60,906 nt of DNA from JANOAR01 sp031411235. GTDB lineage: Bacteria; Verrucomicrobiota; Verrucomicrobiia; Verrucomicrobiales; Verrucomicrobiaceae. This document shows, piece by piece, positions 38,701-47,700 of this stretch (the stretch's first letter is position 1; the number at the start of each line of letters is the position of its first letter). Made by a program: the position numbers and the translations under genes. The notes beneath the pieces are model-generated. The model saw only the letters and a list, made by a program, of their open reading frames with translations. It was not told where the DNA came from and made no database searches. The DNA lies in NCBI GenBank assembly GCA_031411235.1, contig JANOAR010000057.1, forward strand, positions 1 to 60,906. The letters are read 5' to 3'.

Positions 38701-41700
38701 AGCACCAACGGCACCGCTCCTAACGTCATCGGCTTCGGCACGGGCACCGTGATCCTCAACACTGACCAGAACTACGCAGGCTACACCCTCGTCAATTTCG
38801 GCAGCACTTTCGAATTCCGCGGAGCCATGAGCAGCGCAGGTTATGAAAACTTCGGCATACTCGCCGCTGGCGGCAGCGCGGGCACGTTCAACGGCGTCAC
38901 CGCAGCCAACATCGTTTCTCGCCCTGGTTCAACTCTCCGCCTCGACAATACCTTCGATCTCACCGCCAATTCCGCAGGCCGCTGGGGCGATTCCACCGCT
39001 GTCAACCTTAACAGCTCAACCTTCCGCCTCGTCGGCAACGCCAGCGCTGACATCCGCGAAGTGGTTGGCAACGTCAACTTCAGCGGCAATGCCTTCCTCA
39101 CTTCGCAGCGCTCCCTCGCAGGTCGCTCTGTCGATTTGAATGTGGCCGGCTTCACCCGCAACACGGGAGCGATGCTCTCCATCGAGCCTACCAACGGCTC
39201 GCAGCTCGGCACGGACGAACGCATCACCGTTTTCGGAGCCAATCTCGCTGCCCAGATCGCCAATATCCCCGGCGGTATCACCAGTGGCATGGTATCCCCC
39301 GCCTTCTACAACAACCGCGATATGCAGTTCCTCACCTACAGTGACTTCGGCTTCGTCAACGCAGGCTTCAATTACCTCAGCAATGTCGCCAGCCCAGTAT
39401 CGATCACGGGCGGCACCAACCGCGCTCTCTTTAACGCCACAACCACGGTGACCATCGGCACGGGTGTCACCATTGATGTCCACGCGCTCCGCCTCGACAA
39501 CAATGGCGTCGCAACCTTCTACAACCCTAACACTGTGGCTTCCAGCACCGAGAAATTCATCATCCGCAGCGGTGGTCTCTTGGTCAATGGCACCAGTCAA
39601 GCCTTCTCTACCCAGGTCAACGCAGGTTTGCAATTCGGCCCCACGGGCACACCCACTGAGGCCCTCATCGGAATCCAGACCAACACCTTCATCATCGGTG
39701 ACTCGGGCAACGTGAACACCTCAGGCCAGATCACCGCCACCATCATTTCCAAGTCGGGTGACGGCACACTCCAAATCGACTCAGAGCAATCCGGCTTCAG
39801 CGGCCCGATCTACCTCAACCGTGGCACGCTGAGCCTACGCACCAATTCCGCATCAACCAACGTGGGCGGCGTCAACGGCACCATCTTCTTCAATGGCCCA
39901 ACAACGACCTTGAATTTGCGCTCTGATGTTGCTTCCACCTTCAACAACAGCCTCTCGCTTGCCTCTGGTGTCTTGATGGCCAATATCAACGTGGGCCGTG
40001 GGTTTGTTGCTACTGGCACAGGTCTCCTACAATCCATCAACGGCGGTTTGACCTTTGGCGGTTCCCCTGGCGACCAAGGCCAGACCTTGACCGTAGCGGG
40101 CGACAACACCTATGCCTTGCAGATCAACGGCACCACCAACCTCGGCCCTGTGGGCAATGTCTTCTTTAACTTGACCAACGCCAACAACCAGAGCGCCACC
40201 CTTGCTGGCAGCATCACGGGTTCAGGCACCATCATTCGTGAAGGCTCTAGCTCCGGCACACTCTTCCTTGGTACCAGTGGCGTGCTTCCCACCGTTGGCA
40301 ACACTGGCACAGGTGGCGTCACTGCCTACGTCGGCACGGTGCAGGCCAATGCCCTGCCCGTCACCCCTGGTGCCAACAGCAATATCAACTCCGCGATCAA
40401 CTACCTCGGCACTGGCCCCGTCACCCTCGCGGGTGGCGCACTCAATGTGCGTGTGGACGGTGACAACAACGCCACGGGCCGCATTTATACCTTCCCCAAC
40501 GCCGTGACGGTGACAGGCAACTCGACCTTCAACACGGATCGCATCACTGCCGCAGGTGGCACGGTGAAGATACTTGCTTTCCCCAGCCTTAACATTGGTG
40601 GCCAAACCCTCACCACGACTGCTGGCAACACCTTTGCCGCCCAGTTCAATGCCGTCAACCTCAGCGGCACCGCAACTCTCTCTAATGCTAATGACACCGT
40701 GTTCAAGGGCGTTGTGGATAAAGGTGCTGGCCTCTATGTGGTAAAAAGCGGTGCAGGCACCCTTTGGTTTGATGACAACACCAGCTCCTTCGGCAGCAGC
40801 ACAAGCGGCGGCATCTACGTCAATGCAGGTCAGATCCGCTTTGGCAACACAGGCACCGTGAGTACCACAGCCACGGCGGGTGCCAATTCCATCCAACTCA
40901 ATCCCTCCGCTACCATTCGCGTGGAAGGTGCTGGCAACCTTGGAGCAAGCCAGTTGACCAGCATCGGCACCACTTGGTCTTACCCCACCGAGCGTCTCGG
41001 TGCCATCCTCACCCAAGCCCAGATTGCGGGCTACACCAACGCAGCCTCGACCAAAACCCAGCTTCGTATCGACGTAGCCAGCTATAACCAGGCGCTCACC
41101 ATGGGCAGCATCGGCGACGGCTCCTTCTTCCTCGGCACGCAAGGCTCCCAAAGCTACACCGCCGATACCCTCGGCGCGGGCACCGCAGCCACCCTTGGCC
41201 AGATCGGCTTTGTCTCGGGTGCTTCCGGCACCTACCGCCTCGGCATGAACGATGCCGCTGGCTCGATCTTCACCCTCGCCCCCGCCACCGCTGCGAGCAA
41301 TGTTCTCACTGGTGCCACCGCCAATGTCGTTGTCGGCAACCTTGTTATCGGCGGCAACAATGGCAGCGGCACCGTCCTCTTCAACCAGACCAACAACTTC
41401 GGAGGTGGGCTCACCATCAGCCGTGGCAGTGAAGGCCGTATCCAAACCGGCACCGCTAACACTCCCCTCGGTTCTGGTCAAGTCGATGTCTTCGGCACCC
41501 TGCGTGCAGTTGCCGCAGCCGGCACCTTTGTTGGTGGCGGCACGACGAACACCAACGCGATCGTCATGCACCCCGGTTCATCCGTGATTCTTGATGGCAC
41601 CGGCTCAGCCAACAACGCTAATCGCTGGGGCACGGACGCGGTCGCCCTGAATGGTTCCAACTTCACCATGCAGGTGCTCACGGCGACTTTCCAGAATGAA

Positions 41701-44700
41701 TCTGTTGGTGCCATCACCTATGCCAACGGTTCGCGTATCGGCATTAACAATCCCGGCACGCCAACAGGTGCAAACATCCTCACGACCACCGGAACGCTGA
41801 CCCGCACTGGAACCGGCACGGTTGTCTTTGTACCAGCCGACATCTTCGGTACGAATGCTGCCAACACTGATAACTTTGTGGCCAGCGGTGGTCTCCCTGC
41901 GATTGTAACAGCGGGTGTCAATATGCTACCCGCTTACATCGTTAATGGCGACGCCACAGCTGCACGTCAGTCCTTCCTCACAGACGCGGGGGGGGGCAGC
42001 AACCGCCTCGTCAATGTCACTTACACGGATACGAACTTCGCCGCCCCCACCAACGCGAAGATCGGAGACGTCACAGCCACCACCACGCTTGCAGGAAATG
42101 TCTCCATTTTTGCCTTGCGCGTCGGTGCCTTCACCATCAACTCCGCGCCCGGACAGCTCAATACAATCACACTCAATCAGGCAGCGGTGGCTGGCGGCGG
42201 CATCCTGACGAACGGTGCGGCTACGATCAATCCGAACCTAAATTTCAATGGCCAGGAAGCGATCATCGCTGCGCTGTCCAACTTGACCTTGAACGGTGAC
42301 ATCTCCAATGTCAGCAGCGTCGGTATCACCAAGTTCGGTGGTGGTGCGTTGATCATTGGTAAGGATCAGACCGACGCCGCACGCGGCACAGGCAATGGCT
42401 ACGCCAGTGGTTGGACAATCAACGAAGGACAGCTCACCCCCAACACTTTCGGAGCCCTCGGCAACGCCGTTGCAGGTAACTTTGTCAAGCTCAACGCCAG
42501 CACCCAAGCAGGCACGAATGCCAACGGTATCGCCGGTGCTGCTGTGTTGCGCCTCGCCGTCAACGCAGGCAACCCCTCGCTCAACTACTACACCATGGGT
42601 GATCTCCAGGTGCTCGACGCAGCGACCATCAGCTACGATCCAGGAGCCAATGATCGCATGAGCGCCCTTGGTGCTGCGGGTTCTCTCTCCAACGTCGTCG
42701 TCACCTCCACAGGCGGCACCCTCAACGATGCTCAATTCTTCCTCGATACCAATCGCGACCGCACTGAACTCGTCGTTGGTAATCTCCAGATCAGCGGCAC
42801 CAATGCAGGTCTTCAGTTGCGCGTTCACAACAGCAACCAAGCCAGCGGCACCCAGTCGGGCCTCTCGGTCGCAACCCTCGTCGGAGCTTCCGATACCCGC
42901 CTCACCAAGATCGGCACAGGCGAACTCCACGTCCGTGGTAATAGTTCCTCCTTCAGTGGCAGCGTCGCCATCGAGCAAGGTGCGATCGGTGTGTATAACA
43001 ATGGCTCACTCGGCACAGGTGCCACAACGGTGAAGCGCTACGGCGTGCTGGATGTGCAGACCGCCAACTATGTCTCCACCGGCACGGTAGCCTACCAAAC
43101 AGGTGGCATCGAACGCTGGAGCATTGACGGTGCTCGCGCAGGCACCTTGAGCCTCGGCGCAGGCACCCTGCAAGTGAACAACGACCAAACCGCCAACACG
43201 CTCGCCGTGACCATGGGCGGCGGTTCCATCGAAGCTTTCCTTCGCACCGACGACAACCTCACTGGTGGCCAAGGCCAAGCCGTCTATCGCACTCTCAACT
43301 CCGGCATCACCTTCAACCTCACCGCTGATTCCTTCTTGGGCCAAAACATCAATCAAGGTGCGGCAGGCTTCGACAATGGTCGTTCGCCTACCGTGTTCAG
43401 CCCATCAGGCAACTCGCTCATCGGTGCTGTGCTTGAAATCAAAGGCGTGATCAGCGGCGCTGGTGGTCTCACCAAGCAAGGCTACGATGTTGTCACCCTC
43501 TCCGGTGCCAACACCTACTCGGGTCAGACCAACGTCCTGCAAGGACTGCTGCGCATTGGTGCGGCCAACAGCTTGCCCACCGATAACGTCCTGAGCACCA
43601 CAGGCGGCGGCATGTTCGACCTTAATGGCTACAACCAGACCGTGAGTCGCATCACCTCGCCCGCGAGCGGCCTGACCGCAGGCACCTCCAACCCCCTCGG
43701 CAGTGGCTACATCACCAACACCATCCTCGGCACCACCAACACCCTCACGGTTGGCAGCGGCACTCCAGGCTCGGCAGCCGACTTCACCTACGGCGGTGTG
43801 ATTCAACACAACATTGCCCTGGCAAAGGCTGGCACTGCCGTGCTGAGCCTCACCAATGCCAACACCTACAACGGTGGCACCATCGTCAATGCAGGCTGGC
43901 TGAACGCCGCCAATGCCGTTGCAGGCGTCGGCGGCTCAGCCACAGGCACTGGCGGCGTCACCATCAATAGCACTGCCACTCTCGCAGGTGCAGGCACCAT
44001 TGCTGGCATTGTCACTCTCAACGCAGGTGGTGCCATCCAACCAGGGGCCTTGGTTCTTGGCACTCCTGGAGCCCCAACTAGCGTCGGTGGCACCCTCACC
44101 ATGGGTGGCCTCGTCATCAATGGCGGCTCGTTTACCTTCCAACTTGGCAGTGGCACCTCTGACTTCATCACCCTCACAGGCAGCGATCCCGTCGGTGGCT
44201 CCGTGCTCAACATCACCGCAGCGACCGTCTTCAATATCCTCAACGGTGGTGGTTTCAGCAACGTCACTTATAACCTTATCAGCTACGCCAATGGCACCGT
44301 AACAGGCTTCGGTTCGCTCCCATTGCATCCCACCAGCCCAGTGGCCGGTTTCATCCTGACCACCAACAACAACACGCTCACCAAGATGATCGAGTTGATC
44401 GTGCAGCGCAATACGACGGCTGTCTGGACAGGTGCAGAGGATCAAAAGTGGAATAACCTCAATCATGCCGCACCCAAAAATTGGGTCGATCTTGTCGCCA
44501 CTCCGGCGGACTTCCTTGATGGCCTTGATGTCACCTTCGACAACACCGCCACGGGCTTCGCTCCAGCCCTTGATGGCACCGTCAAGCCCCTCAGCGTCGT
44601 GTTTGGCCACACCACAGGCAGCTACACCCTGTCCTCCGCGAACAGTTTGGTCACCGATAAAATCTCAGACAATCTCTTCAACGGTGGAGTGGGCGACACA

Positions 44701-47700
44701 GATGGCTCGACCGCCGTCATCACCAACGTCACCAACACAGGGAGCTACACCGTTGGCATGACCATCAACGGCCCTGGCATCCCTACAAATTCCGTCATTA
44801 CCGCCGTCGATACGGGCCTGAACACGATCACCATCAACGTCAACTCGAATGCGGTCAGCACGGGCGGAACCCTCACAGGCACCACGGTGCCCACCTTCGT
44901 CAAGAACGGCGCAGGCACGCTGATCATCAGCGCAGGCAGCAGCGACTTTACAGGTGGCTCCACCATCGGCGCAGGCACCCTCCAGCTCAATGTCGGCACC
45001 ACCGTCGTCACCAGCGTGATCACGGGTGGCCCGCTCGGCACGGGAACCATCAACGTTGGAGGTTCAACCGTGCGCGATAACGGCACGGCCATCACGATGG
45101 CCAATGCCCTTCGCTTGACAGGCAACACCACCTTCGACACCACAGGTGGCGGCAGCTTGACCTTCACCAATGAAGTGCCCGCCAACACCACTATCATCAC
45201 CAACCCCTCAGCTACCACCACTCTGACGGTGAACAACACCACTGAGATTCAGCAAGTCATCTCCGGCAGTGGTAAGGCCATCACCAAGGCTGGCACGGGC
45301 ACCTTGCGCTTCACGGCGGTGAATACCTACGACGGCGGAACCTCCGTCACCAATGGCACCTTGGAACTTGGCACCACGGGCAACCTCGCCTCTGGCACTT
45401 CCTTGTCCGTCTCTGCAGGTGCCACGGCCAACCTCAACAACGCCTCGCAGCAGACTCTCAGCACACTGACTGCCTCTGGTGCCGTCAACCTCAACACGGC
45501 GACCACGACCACCGTGACCACCCTCAATGGTGCGTCCACGGGCGTCATCACCCAGGGCACTGGCACCTCGATTCTCTCGGCAGCGAACGGCACCTATGCA
45601 GGCACGATCACGGGTTCGTCCACCTTGACCAAAGCTGGCGGTGGTGCTGACAACCTGACTCTGACCAATGGAGCTAGCAACTTCACGGGCGGCACCGCCC
45701 TGAATGCAGGCACCCTCACTGTTGGCGCTAGCACGACCAGCGGCGCTACGATCACCTCTGGCCCCATCGGCACGGGCACACTCACCATGGCCTCAGGCAC
45801 CACGCTGGCGGGCGTCACCGCCGCCCAGACGCTGGCCAACGCCTTGCTCATCAATGGCAACATCACCTTCGGAGGAACTAACCTGACGATCAATGGCACC
45901 GCCCTCACTGTCCCCACCAAGATCACCTTGGGAGCCGCCGCTCAAGTCACGGTTGGCGCTGGCATCACTGACAGCTTCGTTAGCGAGTTGACAGGTAGTT
46001 TCGCCCTCACCAAAGCGGGTGCTGGCCAGTTGAATCTCGAAAACGTCAACAACACCTACAACGGCGTGACAACCATCCTCGCAGGTGTGCTCGGCGTCGA
46101 TTCCTTAGAAGTGCAGACCGGCGTTGCCGCCACCAACTTTGATAGCATCGGTGCCTCATCGAATGCCGCAGCAAACCTTGTCTTCAGTGGCAATTCTACC
46201 CTCCAATACAACGGCACGGGCAGCACCACAGATCGCCAATTCACCGTGAACACGGGCATCACTGCCACCCTTGATGCCTCCGGCACGGGTGCCTTGGTCT
46301 TCTCGCCCACAGCGGCTCTCGGCGGCGGTGCAGTTGCCCGCAACATCGTGCTGACAGGCTCCAACACCAACGTCAACACCCTGTCTGCTCTGCTGAACCT
46401 GCTCACTGGCACCGTCACCAAGACCGGCAACGGCACTTGGTTGTTGAACCAACCCGCCAGCACCTACACCGGCAACACCGCCATCAACGGCGGCATCCTT
46501 CAAGTCACCAAGCTCGCTAATGGCGGCTCAGCCAGCAGCATCGGTCAGGCCGCCAATACCGCCGGAACCCTGCTCTTCAACAATGGTGCCACCCTCCAAT
46601 GGGTCGGTGCCGCCGTGCAAGTCAACGACAGCACCGACCATTTGATGTCTTTCGTCGCAGGCAACGGCATCATTGATGCTTCCCCTACCGACAGCACCAA
46701 ATCACTCACCTTCAGCAATGCAGGAGCCGTGTCCTACTCGGGTAGCCCTGCTAACCAAGGTAAGACACTGACATGGACAGGCACAGGCGGCACCATCGCC
46801 AACCCCAACGTCTTTACGCCCACCATCGGCAACAACGGCACGGGCACGACCCAAATCGTCAAGGACGGCACAGGTGTGTGGAGGTTCGCGGGCCTCAGCT
46901 CAGCAACCGACTTCTTCTCCATCCGCAACGGCACGGTCATCGTGACCAACGTACAGAATGGCGGCGTCGCCAGCAACCTTGGCCAGTCCACCGCCATCGC
47001 CGGAAACCTCTTGATTGGTAGCAGCACAACTGCAGGCACGCTTCGCTTCGAAGGCACGGGCAACGTCAACAACTCCACTGACCGCACCTTCACCCTCGGC
47101 GCAGCGGGTGGCACCATTGATGCCTCCGGTGCTTCTGGCACAGCGCTCAACATGACCATCACCTCATCCGTGACCATGGGTGGCCCAACCACTACCGCTC
47201 GCACCTTCACCCTGACTGGCTCAAACGCCGACACCAACACCTTCTCCCCCGTGCTGCCCAACGGCACTGGCGCAGGCACCACCAGCCTCGCCAAGACCGG
47301 CACAGGCACCTGGCAGTTGAACAGCGTCAACACCTATACGGGCAACACCACCATCAGCGCAGGCACCCTACGCAACGGCATCGCCCAAGCCATCGCCGCC
47401 ACCAGCCCCGTGATCGTTGCCCCCAGTGTCGCCAGCGGCACGGCCACTTGGAACCTCAACAACCTGAACAACACCAGCAACGTCATCACCCTCGGTGGAG
47501 CCTCAGCCAGCGTTGCTTCAATAACGACAGGAACTGGCACCTTGACCCTCGGCACCAGCGTCACCTACGATGCCACCAGCAACCCTAACGGAGCCACCAT
47601 CAGCGGCCTCGTTGCCATGACTGGCTCGCGTAGCTTCGTCATCGGTGACAGTTCTGCTGCTGCCGCTGATCTCACCATTAGCGCTAACATCTCCGGCACT

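Noticed and set aside
40222..41571. 449-aa minus-strand frame within the giant gene, and many similar ones (for example 32788-33987)
   Set aside because: The giant gene's Gly/Thr/Ala/Asn codons leave few stops on the other strand. No starts with ribosome sites and no motifs were found.
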